Shown here piece by piece: positions 35,587 through 44,416 of a stretch of DNA of 64,000 bases; position 1 is the stretch's first letter, and each line of letters starts with the position of its first letter. The translations under genes and the position numbers were made by a program. The notes below the pieces were generated by a model that saw only the letters and a program-made list of their open reading frames with translations, ran no database searches and was not told the DNA's origin. This stretch comes from Neobacillus sp. CF12 (GTDB taxonomy: Bacteria > Bacillota > Bacilli > Bacillales > Cytobacillaceae), in assembly GCF_030348765.1 (NCBI RefSeq), contig NZ_JAUCEU010000007.1, positions 1,606,501 through 1,670,500 of the forward strand. Reading direction: 5' to 3'.

Positions 35587-38001
35587 CTATTGTTTTTTGG
35601 CAAAGTTCAATTGTATATGAGTAAAGGTAGCTGTATTTAGATTGTTTAATTGATTATCTACTTTGTTACCATCAACAGCCATTCCAATGTAAACCTTTTT
35701 ATTCATTTCTATCGTACGTTCTCCTATTGGAATCCAGTTAATTCCATCGGCAGACCCTTCTGCACTAAAAACATTACCTGTTCGTTTGAGTTTAAGATAA
35801 TAACCCAGAGATTTTTCCTTATCTTTAAATGGTATATCATTAATTAATGCAACTCCAGATTCTGTCGCATTACTAGGAGAATCAAGGTTTTCACCTAAAT
35901 CGTCCATATTTCCACCTTGTTCATAACGTGCGGCTACATAGGCGGACCATGGATTTCTATAGTAAGTTGTTCCGTTTTCCTTCCAAGAGTAAGATTTGGT
36001 ATAAGAAAGACCAAAAGCTACCGTTTTTGCATCCTGTTCGAGACTTTCTCGGACCATTAATCCAGCAAAAGCATGATGATCCACAGGTGTCATAGTCTCT
36101 ATCTTTGCAATTAATTCTCCGTCTCCTGCCATATTACGATAAGCAAAGTGGAATTTATCCTCATCTGCAATTAGCTTTCCAGATCCTTTTACAGTCATAA
36201 TTTCATCAGTTAAAGAAGTATGACCTGGAATATTGGGTGTTCCAATATCAATTGATTTCCACATTTTTAGATTCGTTTTAGTATTAACGTGGATAATGGA
36301 TGCCGTTGCCTGTGTCTGAAGACCAGATTTCGAAATCGCCTTTGCAGATATATAATACGTACCATCAGGTAACTGGGTACTCATTACAAAAGGCTCTCTT
36401 GTTACCTTTCCAATAATCTTGTCTCCATTATAAAACTCTACTTTTTCAATGTCGGTCCCATCTGTTACATTTGCTTCTATCGTAATGGTTTCACCAGTTT
36501 GAAAGATTTGATTCGTTGTTGGTGTTTTCATTAATACTTCTGGATTTTCTGGTTTAAATTCCATATCAACCAATGAATTAACGTAATGTTCAAGATAAGT
36601 ATATCCACTTTGGTCCACCGCTAATGTTGTGCTATCGTCAGCATTGTTTGGATCTAATCCATTATTCAATTCCCATTCATCTGCTATACCATCTTCGTCT
36701 TTATCAAAATCTTCTGACCGAGTAATGACAGCTGTGTATGGGAGTCCCCCTACTTCTTCATGGCGATTAACGAATCTACCTTGATTATACTTCACTTCAT
36801 TTATTATTCTAGCATCCAAGGCATCTCGTTTTGGGTAGGTTGCTCCCGCTTTAGCTAAAACCTCATTATATGCTTCCTCAGCAGAAGTAGTTCTTAGTGC
36901 CTCCACGGATGTACCATCCATCTTAAACTCTTCGTTTACAATTTCCGTTGATGGGGAAGCACTTTCAGAGACATAAATACCTTTTGAATTATCGTTGGAT
37001 ACTTCAGCATTTCCTTCTAGTTCATTTCCATTAATGTAAAATTTACCTGGTTTGTCTTTCTCCCCAGCGTCAATCACCCGTGATTCTACGCTGGCACGAG
37101 TGCCTAATCCTGGCTTCATATAATTATTCATATAATTAGCATAGGCTCTGCCTCCACCGTATGCAGTGTTAAAACCCCAGTTATATATTACATTATTTCT
37201 TATATCAAATAAGCCAATATGGTTATTGTCATCTGCCTCGGCAGTACCCCCGCCTAATCTAGGGTTACGAGAAGTATGATTAGCTACTAGATTGTGATGA
37301 AAGGTTGTGTTGACTCCACCCCAAATACCACCGTACCCATGACGACCTTTCGTATGGCCACTCATCGCTAAACTTTCCGCAACAATTGACCACTGCACAG
37401 TCATATTTTCCGCACGATATAAGGACATTGTTTCATCAGTAGACCAGCTTGTTGATATATGATCTATCATGACATTCTTCATACTTCTACCCCAAATGGC
37501 GTCCATGGAATCACCGCTATGTACATTTTCAGCCCCTGGACGGAAGCGAAGGTAGCGAATAATAACATTCTCAGAATCACTGATATTCGTTTCGTATCCA
37601 GTTAGAGTAATTCCATCCCCTGGTGCGGTTTGTCCGGCAATCGTTATATTCTTTCGTTTTCTTAGAGATAATGGTTCTTTTAGATTGATTGCTCCAGAGA
37701 TGTTAAAGATGATGAACCGATTGTCCTTACTTAAGGCATCACGCAAAGATCCTTGGATTGACTTTTCTCCAGTTCCATAGTCTTCAAGTGAATTAACGAT
37801 ATAGACATCACCAAATCTTCCACCGGAAGTATACCGTCCTCCACCTTCTGCACCGGGAAATGCAAGTACATTATCAATAGTTTCAACTGCAGTTATCGCA
37901 TTCACATTATTATCTGGTGCTACTAACAAACTTGAAATAGCTAAGGCTGAAGTTAAAATGGCAGCATGTATTTTCTTTCCTATTAATAACCTTTTTTTCA
38001 A
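35587..38001 (-). CDS. Secreted pectate lyase-like polysaccharide lyase (PL1 type), multidomain
   Basis: An 804-aa protein with a signal peptide (residues 1-36). It starts at TTG (38001), ten bases after GAGGAG; the nearer ATG is out of frame. A right-handed beta-helix lyase domain spans about residues 45-400: AFPGAEGGGRYTSGGRFGDVY, GAINLKEPLSL, ITIAGQTAPGDGI and VMIDHISTSWSTDE. Then come a calcium-loop linker (DKDEDGIADEWELNNGLDP), an Ig-like domain and a C-terminal DUF1349/LamG-like beta-sandwich. It should cleave pectin or rhamnogalacturonan outside the cell. It is the last gene of the pectin operon, 47 bases after GH43. Confidence 0.88.
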   Translation of the reverse strand: MKKRLLIGKKIHAAILTSALAISSLLVAPDNNVNAITAVETIDNVLAFPGAEGGGRYTSGGRFGDVYIVNSLEDYGTGEKSIQGSLRDALSKDNRFIIFNISGAINLKEPLSLRKRKNITIAGQTAPGDGITLTGYETNISDSENVIIRYLRFRPGAENVHSGDSMDAIWGRSMKNVMIDHISTSWSTDETMSLYRAENMTVQWSIVAESLAMSGHTKGRHGYGGIWGGVNTTFHHNLVANHTSRNPRLGGGTAEADDNNHIGLFDIRNNVIYNWGFNTAYGGGRAYANYMNNYMKPGLGTRASVESRVIDAGEKDKPGKFYINGNELEGNAEVSNDNSKGIYVSESASPSTEIVNEEFKMDGTSVEALRTTSAEEAYNEVLAKAGATYPKRDALDARIINEVKYNQGRFVNRHEEVGGLPYTAVITRSEDFDKDEDGIADEWELNNGLDPNNADDSTTLAVDQSGYTYLEHYVNSLVDMEFKPENPEVLMKTPTTNQIFQTGETITIEANVTDGTDIEKVEFYNGDKIIGKVTREPFVMSTQLPDGTYYISAKAISKSGLQTQATASIIHVNTKTNLKMWKSIDIGTPNIPGHTSLTDEIMTVKGSGKLIADEDKFHFAYRNMAGDGELIAKIETMTPVDHHAFAGLMVRESLEQDAKTVAFGLSYTKSYSWKENGTTYYRNPWSAYVAARYEQGGNMDDLGENLDSPSNATESGVALINDIPFKDKEKSLGYYLKLKRTGNVFSAEGSADGINWIPIGERTIEMNKKVYIGMAVDGNKVDNQLNNLNTATFTHIQLNFAKKQ

Positions 38002-38048
38002 GGGTTACCATCTCCTCATGACAATAATTTTGGAGCTCTTTCTATTTG

Positions 38049-39617
38049 TTACAGTGAATCTTTTCCTTGATATTCAAAGAAATCAAAATCAGCATACGAT
38101 CCATTTTTCCGATCCATATCATGAACAGCAATTCCAACAAAGTTACCGGTAAATCCTCCAGCCAAGAATAATAAATCCTGAGACTCTCCAATTCCTTGCC
38201 AAAAAGTACTCTCACACATCCGATAATAAAATCTTCCAACTGGACCATCGACTTCGATCTTTAACTCTACTTCGCCTTCTTCTGTTGGAATAATGTCTGG
38301 TAATAGGGTATATTCCCCATCTCTACATGCCATCAATCGAATAACACGACCTCTTACCTCATCACAAGTTAGGTAGGCATAAAGATAATTACCATCATTT
38401 AAATACAACAATAATCCAGCCATTTGATTATAGGTTTTTGGGTTATAGTCTATTTTCGTATAGGCATCAAATCGGAAATCTTTTTGGCGTATAGCCAGAA
38501 TATGATGTTCAAATAAGGATTGGATGGAGTCACCAGAGATTACACGTAAATACCCTTCTCGACTTGATAAATCGCACCAAGAATCATCCGCCAAAATACG
38601 CAGGCTATTCCACTCTTTGGCGAGAACACCAGTAAAATCATCTCGAAAGTTTGTGTTTTTTCTTTGTACAACTTGCCCTAGGGTAATGATTTCTGTTTCT
38701 AACAAAGGTCCATTGCCACCATCTACTAATCGCAGCCAGCCATCTTCTGTCCAATAAACCTCTTGAATAGCCGTTTCACGACCTAAAATCGCTGCTTTTC
38801 CCATTAATGGACGAGTGCATAAATAGACCATATACCAGTTGCCCATCGGGGTTTGAACAATACTACCGTGTCCTGTACATTGTAATGGTGATTCGGGTTT
38901 ATCACTAGCTGTCAAAATGGGATAGTGTGGATCCAATTCATATGGTCCGGTAAGTTCTTTTGCACGACAAACCGTAACGGAATGACCCGAACCAGTTCCA
39001 CCTTCAGCGGTAATTAAATAGTAATAATCATTATGACGGTATATATGTGGGGCTTCTGTTTTTGCCAATTCTGTACCATCAAAAATTTTATAGATATGTC
39101 CTACTAAACTTTGTTTTTCTACATCATATTCTTGAAGGACAACTCCGACTGATTTATTGCCTGTTTCGATACGATAATCCCAAATTTCATTTAGCAGCCA
39201 CTTTCTTCCGTCACGATCATGGAATAAAGATGGATCAAAGCCGCTGCTATTTAAGTACACGGGTGTTGACCATGGCCCATTGATACTTGGTGCTGAAATT
39301 AAATAATTATGGCTATCTTTGAATGGTCGTTTTGTACTTTTTACATCGGTGTAGACCAGAAAATATAAACCGTCTGCATAACTAATTTGAGGTGCCCAAA
39401 TGCTTCCGTTTTGGGGATTGCCTCGTAAATCTACTTGATTCGTTAATATATCGGTTTCATGTTCCCAATTTACTAAATCCTTTGATTTATAAATGCGAAC
39501 ACCTGGCAGCCATTCAAAGGAAGAAACAGCTATATAATAAGTATCATCCACCTTCAAAATATACGGATCTGGATTAAATCCTGGCAAAATCGGATTGACT
39601 ATTTTTGTTCGATTCAT
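38049..39617 (-). CDS. Glycoside hydrolase family 43 (beta-xylosidase/arabinosidase type)
   Basis: A 522-aa intracellular enzyme. The N-terminal five-bladed propeller has NPILPGFNPDPYILKV with the catalytic base Asp17, SGFDPSLFHD with the modulating Asp, and KTEAPHIYRHNDYYYL with the general-acid Glu. The C-terminal beta-sandwich ends DFDFFEYQGK. The layout matches XynB-like GH43 with a concanavalin-type domain. It probably trims arabinose or xylose from imported pectin side chains. Its 5' end overlaps the DUF4064 gene by 44 bases, so it is part of the long pectin operon. The ribosome site is GAAGGTG. Confidence 0.9.
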   Translation of the reverse strand: MNRTKIVNPILPGFNPDPYILKVDDTYYIAVSSFEWLPGVRIYKSKDLVNWEHETDILTNQVDLRGNPQNGSIWAPQISYADGLYFLVYTDVKSTKRPFKDSHNYLISAPSINGPWSTPVYLNSSGFDPSLFHDRDGRKWLLNEIWDYRIETGNKSVGVVLQEYDVEKQSLVGHIYKIFDGTELAKTEAPHIYRHNDYYYLITAEGGTGSGHSVTVCRAKELTGPYELDPHYPILTASDKPESPLQCTGHGSIVQTPMGNWYMVYLCTRPLMGKAAILGRETAIQEVYWTEDGWLRLVDGGNGPLLETEIITLGQVVQRKNTNFRDDFTGVLAKEWNSLRILADDSWCDLSSREGYLRVISGDSIQSLFEHHILAIRQKDFRFDAYTKIDYNPKTYNQMAGLLLYLNDGNYLYAYLTCDEVRGRVIRLMACRDGEYTLLPDIIPTEEGEVELKIEVDGPVGRFYYRMCESTFWQGIGESQDLLFLAGGFTGNFVGIAVHDMDRKNGSYADFDFFEYQGKDSL

Positions 39618-40035
39618 TTCCTACACCTTCTTTTTCCTTTATTTTTCTAAATAGGCATAAGGCTCCAGCAATAAAAAAGAGAAAAGCCAAGGGAAAGGCA
39701 ATAAATTGGGTACCCATTAAAGTTGCTAAGCCGGCAAACATAAAGAACACAGCTCCCCTTTTAGGATATTTATTTCGCCAAATTGATAGAGTAGCCAGAG
39801 CAACTAGAATAAATACAATTAGCAGGGCAACACCAAACCATATAGCTAACGCTTTCACAGCTTCAAAGCTCTCTGAAACGTATTCTTCAGAAACACCCTC
39901 CTGCAGGATAGGAAAAACGGTTGTCTCGTAAGTACTTTCCTCCATGGAAGTTATCGTCAATGAAAAACCGCCTAAGAAAATTACACAAAGTATGACACCT
40001 GCTATTCCAATCATCACTTCCCATTTTCGCTTCAT
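39574..40035 (-). CDS. DUF4064 membrane protein
   Basis: A 153-aa protein with helices at about residues 8-30, 65-85, 95-115 and 115-130, beginning MKRKWEVMIGIAGVILCVIF, as in the DUF4064 family. The function is unknown. It is inserted between pectin methylesterase and GH43 genes and overlaps GH43 by 44 bases, so it is translated within the pectin operon. Such membrane proteins may help assemble or localise the importer, but that is a guess. Confidence 0.8.
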   Translation of the reverse strand: MKRKWEVMIGIAGVILCVIFLGGFSLTITSMEESTYETTVFPILQEGVSEEYVSESFEAVKALAIWFGVALLIVFILVALATLSIWRNKYPKRGAVFFMFAGLATLMGTQFIAFPLAFLFFIAGALCLFRKIKEKEGVGNESNKNSQSDFARI

Positions 40036-40062
40036 TCTCCATGTTCCTTTCTATTAATCTAC

Positions 40063-40992
40063 TTATAAGAAATCGATCCAATCTAAGGGTTTCATTTCAC
40101 TTTGAAAGGTATATCGATTGTTAATTTCTTTATAAGTTACGGTTTTTCTATTTGCTTTGTTTCCCCAATCATCCCATCTACTCGGATGAATATGTGAACC
40201 TACCATACAGTTAGCAAATGTAGTTTTTGCATAGTTGCGCCACGGCCTTCCTAAAAAGACATTGCTAACATCTGCCTCTGCTGTTAAGCAGCACTGATAG
40301 AAATAAAAACCTTTTTTATGTTTTGAAGTGGAAGCTGCTGTAATGTATCCTTCTTTGTTTAGCGATCTTCTCAAAGACTTAATTTCACAGCCCTGGAACA
40401 CCGCTTCTCCACCTCCAAAAATAAAATCGACCGTTCCTTCTATATAGCAACTAATAAAATGACTCTTGTTTCCTTCATATGTGGTTCTTATTTCAGGCGT
40501 AGAAAAAGGCTGGCCATTTTTTTGCACTTCTGGCAGGGGTCCCAGACAAATGGTGTCCTGATACCCTTTGAAGGAGCAGTTTTTAAATATTACGTTATTT
40601 CCTTCACTATATAAGGCAATCGCCTGACCTACCTTTTCTCCTGGTCCTGCATTATTAATAATCTCAAGATTTTCTAAACGAATATTTTCACCATTGATAA
40701 AAAGGGTTGCCGTCTGAAAAGTACCAATTTCTCGTAGATGTTCATCTTTTTGTAAAGCAAACCGATTTCCAATCACCTTAACAGAGCCTATACCTATCAA
40801 TGAAATGTTAGATTGATATAAGGTAATATTTTCATAGTACTCTCCACTTAAGACCGTTATTTTTACCGGTCCATTGACATTTCCGCAACTATCCAAAGCC
40901 TCTTGGATACTAGAAAAATCACATATTTCATTTCTTCCAACAACTAGACTCTCAACAAAATTCATAGATGTTTCTTTAAGAAAGTTTTCCAT
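40063..40992 (-). CDS. Pectinesterase (pectin methylesterase, CE8)
   Basis: A 309-aa parallel beta-helix esterase with the full set of CE8 motifs: SGEYYENI (49-56), GQAIAL (122-127), YQDTI with Asp146, DFIFG with Asp189, and LGRPWRNYAKT with the active-site Arg. It demethylates galacturonan methyl esters. No signal peptide is visible, so it acts on imported oligomers or is released otherwise; most CE8 enzymes are secreted. I start at the ATG at 40992 (MENFLKETS); the frame is open a further 19 codons within the preceding gene. It overlaps the upstream esterase gene by about 31 bases. Confidence 0.9.
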   Translation of the reverse strand: MENFLKETSMNFVESLVVGRNEICDFSSIQEALDSCGNVNGPVKITVLSGEYYENITLYQSNISLIGIGSVKVIGNRFALQKDEHLREIGTFQTATLFINGENIRLENLEIINNAGPGEKVGQAIALYSEGNNVIFKNCSFKGYQDTICLGPLPEVQKNGQPFSTPEIRTTYEGNKSHFISCYIEGTVDFIFGGGEAVFQGCEIKSLRRSLNKEGYITAASTSKHKKGFYFYQCCLTAEADVSNVFLGRPWRNYAKTTFANCMVGSHIHPSRWDDWGNKANRKTVTYKEINNRYTFQSEMKPLDWIDFL

Positions 40993-41861
40993 AATGATCT
41001 CATTTCCTTTGTTTCCAGGTGTCCACCTGTAAGTATGCACCCTTCCCAATTCTCCGAAACACCTTGTTTTTCATACGTTCTTTTCAATTGCTCGTTTAAA
41101 AATTCGGCTCCTTCAATCGGACACATTCGATCATCCTTACCGATCATACTGAGGCGTGGTCTTGGGGCAATCATTTCTTGAAGTGCTAATGTAGAAAAAT
41201 GTTTTAGAAAACCAGGAACATAGTAATAAAAACCATGATGATCTAAACCACGTTTCTGTTTTAGTGTCTCGATATCTACTTGGGCTGCGATGTCCACTGT
41301 GACTTTTATCCGCTCATCTAATGCAGCTAACCACCAACTCATTAAACCACCCATAGACATTCCGATTGTTGCAAATCTGGCAGGATCTACATCTGATCGG
41401 GTTTCTAGATAATCTAACAAGGCCATGTTATCGAATATCCGCATCCCCCACAGCGTTTGACCATCTAACAGCATTTCCTTTACCAATTCACTTTCCTGTT
41501 TCCCTTTTCGTTGATTAAAGCCCCACATATCAATACAACAAACAGCAAACCCAAGTTCGACTATCGCTTCAACGAAAGAAGGGGATTGTAAATAGGAGGA
41601 ACTGGTTAAGAGTTCTTCCTTCCCTTGATCAAAATTGCCACCATGAGAATGATTAAAGATAACGGTTGGCAAAGGTTCAACTGTATTTAATGGTTTAGCA
41701 AAATAAGCAGGGACGGTTTCGATGTCATTTAAATGCAGCATTAAACTTTCTAAAACAAAACCCGGCCTTTTGTCTACATTTATTAATTCCGCAGATATCT
41801 TTTCCGACTTTGAACGTTCTCCTAATAAATCGATTAGATGTTTTCGCCTTATCTCAATCAC
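40962..41861 (-). CDS. Alpha/beta hydrolase (probable carbohydrate esterase)
   Basis: A 299-aa protein of the alpha/beta hydrolase fold, with nucleophile Ser in GMSMGG, LPTVIFNHSHGGN near the oxyanion region and a GGH near the C-terminus for the catalytic His. It resembles dienelactone-hydrolase or acetyl-esterase-like proteins found in pectin clusters; removal of acetyl groups from oligogalacturonides is likely but unproven. It starts at GTG (41861), overlapping the GH28 stop by four bases (GTGA), so it is translationally coupled to GH28. Confidence 0.8.
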   Translation of the reverse strand: MIEIRRKHLIDLLGERSKSEKISAELINVDKRPGFVLESLMLHLNDIETVPAYFAKPLNTVEPLPTVIFNHSHGGNFDQGKEELLTSSSYLQSPSFVEAIVELGFAVCCIDMWGFNQRKGKQESELVKEMLLDGQTLWGMRIFDNMALLDYLETRSDVDPARFATIGMSMGGLMSWWLAALDERIKVTVDIAAQVDIETLKQKRGLDHHGFYYYVPGFLKHFSTLALQEMIAPRPRLSMIGKDDRMCPIEGAEFLNEQLKRTYEKQGVSENWEGCILTGGHLETKEMRSLWKTFLKKHL

Positions 41862-43192
41862 ACTACCCCTACTTCCTTAAGAAGTACTTCTTCCGCTTTT
41901 GTATTTTTAGACTTGCAGTTGGTAATCTCTACATCCTCACAATATTCGACATGGAATGCTGGACCTTCATGATTCTCAATGGTTACTCGGTTAAATAGGA
42001 TGTCTTTCGCAAAACCTACATAAAAACCTCGATTATTCATATCTTCTATTCCTGCCATCATCGCTGGTTTCCCGGGAATCGCATTTTCTGCCATAGAAAT
42101 ATCAATGTTATTAAATGTAATTTCGGACACATATTGCTCCGCTAAACCATAGATAAACCCAGCTGAGGCATGGACATTTCGGGCCGTAATATTAGAAAAG
42201 TGTATTCTTCTAAAGGATGGTGTTTCTTTTGTTATTGGGTATGGATTTTTATCCCAGACATATTTATCTTTTCCTTTAGGTCCACAGAAGTAGTACAGGT
42301 TTAAAATAAATGGACACATTACACGATCCATGACAATATTGTCGATTCGGATATCCGCAACGATTCCTCCGCGTCCACGTCGTGATTTAAATCGAATTCC
42401 CCTATCCGTTTCCTGGAAGGTACAGTTACTAATCGTCACATTCCGGATGTCACCACTCATTTCACTTCCAAATACCACCGCCCCATGTCCATGAACCATT
42501 GTACAGTTCGTAATGGTAATGTTCTCACAAGAAACCCTTTCAGCAGTATCTTCCGTACCAGCTTTAATCGCAATACAGTCATCTCCAACATCAATGTGAC
42601 AATTGCTGATTCTTACGTTCTTACAAGACTCTGGATCAATTCCGTCTGTATTAGGTGAGTCCGCTGGATTGATAATAGAAACATTGTCTATGGTTACATC
42701 GTGACAACGGATCGGATTCACGGTCCAGCTTGGTGAGTTGATTAATGTCACATCTCGGATTGTGATCTGCTCACATCCATCAAAACTAATCAATTTTGGT
42801 CGTGGATAAGCCAGCTTTTCTTGCTCATTTCGAAAAATCTGCCACCACTTCTCCCCATTACCATCAATTGTGCCAAAACCGGTAATAGAAATATTTTTTG
42901 CGTCTTCTGCAAATAAGCAAGACGCATATACCTCTCGTACAACACCTTCCCAACGAGAAACTACCACTGGATAGTCCTCCTGTTGATCCGAAAATTTTAA
43001 AGTAGCCCCTGCTGACAAATGCAATTCAATATTATCTTTTAAAAATAAAGCACCAGATAAAAATACACCTGACGGAACCACGATTTGGCCGCCACCGTTT
43101 ATATAGGCTTCATCAATAGCCTTCTGGATAAATTTGGTGCATAAACTCCCATCGGCTAATGCACCAAAATCGGTAATATAGTAAGTGGTCAT
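41858..43192 (-). CDS. Polygalacturonase-type glycoside hydrolase, GH28
   Basis: A 444-aa right-handed beta-helix enzyme. All GH28 motifs are present: NTDGID (181-186), VGDDCIAIK with Asp204 and Asp205, GHG (235-237) and GIRFKSRRGRGG, which replaces RIK. It has no signal peptide, so it probably works inside on imported galacturonides or rhamnogalacturonan oligomers (an exo-type role). The ATG at 43192 follows GAGGAG by seven bases; the ATG at 43207 lies inside the previous gene. It is co-transcribed with GH105 upstream and the esterase downstream. Confidence 0.93.
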   Translation of the reverse strand: MTTYYITDFGALADGSLCTKFIQKAIDEAYINGGGQIVVPSGVFLSGALFLKDNIELHLSAGATLKFSDQQEDYPVVVSRWEGVVREVYASCLFAEDAKNISITGFGTIDGNGEKWWQIFRNEQEKLAYPRPKLISFDGCEQITIRDVTLINSPSWTVNPIRCHDVTIDNVSIINPADSPNTDGIDPESCKNVRISNCHIDVGDDCIAIKAGTEDTAERVSCENITITNCTMVHGHGAVVFGSEMSGDIRNVTISNCTFQETDRGIRFKSRRGRGGIVADIRIDNIVMDRVMCPFILNLYYFCGPKGKDKYVWDKNPYPITKETPSFRRIHFSNITARNVHASAGFIYGLAEQYVSEITFNNIDISMAENAIPGKPAMMAGIEDMNNRGFYVGFAKDILFNRVTIENHEGPAFHVEYCEDVEITNCKSKNTKAEEVLLKEVGVV

Positions 43193-43196
43193 ATCT

Positions 43197-44312
43197 TTAC
43201 TCCTCATTCATGACTTCTTCAAATTCAGCTAAAGCTTGTAAAAATGCGCCTACCCCTTTTTGGTCATTACAAATAATCGGTTCACTAATGTAATACGTAT
43301 AAGTACCATCCCGTTGATCATCGCCGCCCAGTCCAGCAACCTGGCAGTTCTTATTTAAATTCACCCAGCCTTCTTTCGTTAACAAGACAAATTCATTCAA
43401 TAATCCTTGATGTGATTTCTTTAACTGTGCTTCCCATACTTGTTGATTTAGAACTCCAAGTCGAATTCCTTTTGCCATTGCACATACAAACATACTACTG
43501 CTCGATGCTTCTAAGTAATTCCCTTTTTCATGTCCCTTATCTGTTACTTGATACCAGACACCACTTGCTTCATCCTGGTAGTTTACTAGTGCCTTTAATG
43601 TTTTCTCTAGTATCTGTACAAGAAAGTCTCGATCGGGTGTATCTTTAGGAAGGATTTCTAATGTATCTACTAAAGCTAATACATACCAGCCCATAGAACG
43701 GCCCCAGAAGTTCTCTGACAAACCCGTTTCTTTATGGGCCCATGGCTGCACTTTTTTCTCATCCCAAGCGTGATATAAAAGCCCTGTCTTTTCATCTATT
43801 AAATGCTGATAACTAAGTTTAAACTGACGGATTATATCCTCTAAACCTTCCCCATTAGCAAAGGTTGTTTGATACTCTGCATAAAAAGGTGAACCCATGT
43901 ATAAACCATCCAGCCAAATTTGATAAGGATAGATTTGTTTATGCCAAAATGCACCTTCAGATGTTCTAGGGTGTGTTTCGAGCTGTCTGCGCAATAATTC
44001 TGCTGCCTTTCGATACTTTTCCTCTCCGGTTTCTTTGTAAAGGACAAACAACATTTTTCCATTATTAATATGATCGATATTATATTCATCCAGCCGATAC
44101 CCTTTTATTGATCCATCTTCTTGGATAAAATAATCCATGTTTTCCTTTATATAAGTGAAATATTTCTGTTCTCCTGTTTGCTTCCAGACCCTTTCAAACC
44201 CTTTAAATATCACTCCATAATCATAGGACCACTTTCCTATATATCCTTTGTCTTCATATAAGCGAGGGAGTCTTTCCATTATTGAGCTTGCTGTTCTAAC
44301 GGACCAATTCAT
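43197..44312 (-). CDS. Unsaturated rhamnogalacturonyl hydrolase, GH105 (YteR/YesR type)
   Basis: A 371-aa (alpha/alpha)6 barrel enzyme. IWLDGLYMGSPFYAEY carries the catalytic Asp135, equivalent to Asp143 of YteR as I remember it. NIDHINNGK near residues 79-86 and FWGRSMGWYVLALVD are also typical. It removes the unsaturated galacturonyl group left by a lyase from the non-reducing end. It is cytosolic, as it has no signal. The start at 44312 (MNWSVRT) is ten bases from AGGAG. A long hairpin at 44364-44411 separates it from the binding-protein gene upstream. Confidence 0.93.
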   Translation of the reverse strand: MNWSVRTASSIMERLPRLYEDKGYIGKWSYDYGVIFKGFERVWKQTGEQKYFTYIKENMDYFIQEDGSIKGYRLDEYNIDHINNGKMLFVLYKETGEEKYRKAAELLRRQLETHPRTSEGAFWHKQIYPYQIWLDGLYMGSPFYAEYQTTFANGEGLEDIIRQFKLSYQHLIDEKTGLLYHAWDEKKVQPWAHKETGLSENFWGRSMGWYVLALVDTLEILPKDTPDRDFLVQILEKTLKALVNYQDEASGVWYQVTDKGHEKGNYLEASSSSMFVCAMAKGIRLGVLNQQVWEAQLKKSHQGLLNEFVLLTKEGWVNLNKNCQVAGLGGDDQRDGTYTYYISEPIICNDQKGVGAFLQALAEFEEVMNEE

Positions 44313-44363
44313 CACTATCATTCTCCTATTCTCATTCCTATTATATTCACATGCAGGATATAG

Positions 44364-44411
44364 AATGGAGGTACTTTCTATTGAACAAAATTCAATAAAA
44401 AGACCTCCATT
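44364..44411 (-). promoter_or_regulatory. Long intercistronic hairpin after the LplA-like gene
   Basis: Arms AATGGAGGT and ACCTCCATT, continued by CTTTTTATTGAA and TTCAATAGAAAG with one G-U pair, form a stem of about 21 bp around a TTTTG loop. It stands between the binding-protein stop and the GH105 ribosome site. As with the 23057 hairpin, it probably raises binding-protein message over downstream enzymes. It has no strong T-run, so it is not a simple terminator. Confidence 0.7.
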
Positions 44412-44416
44412 GGTGA

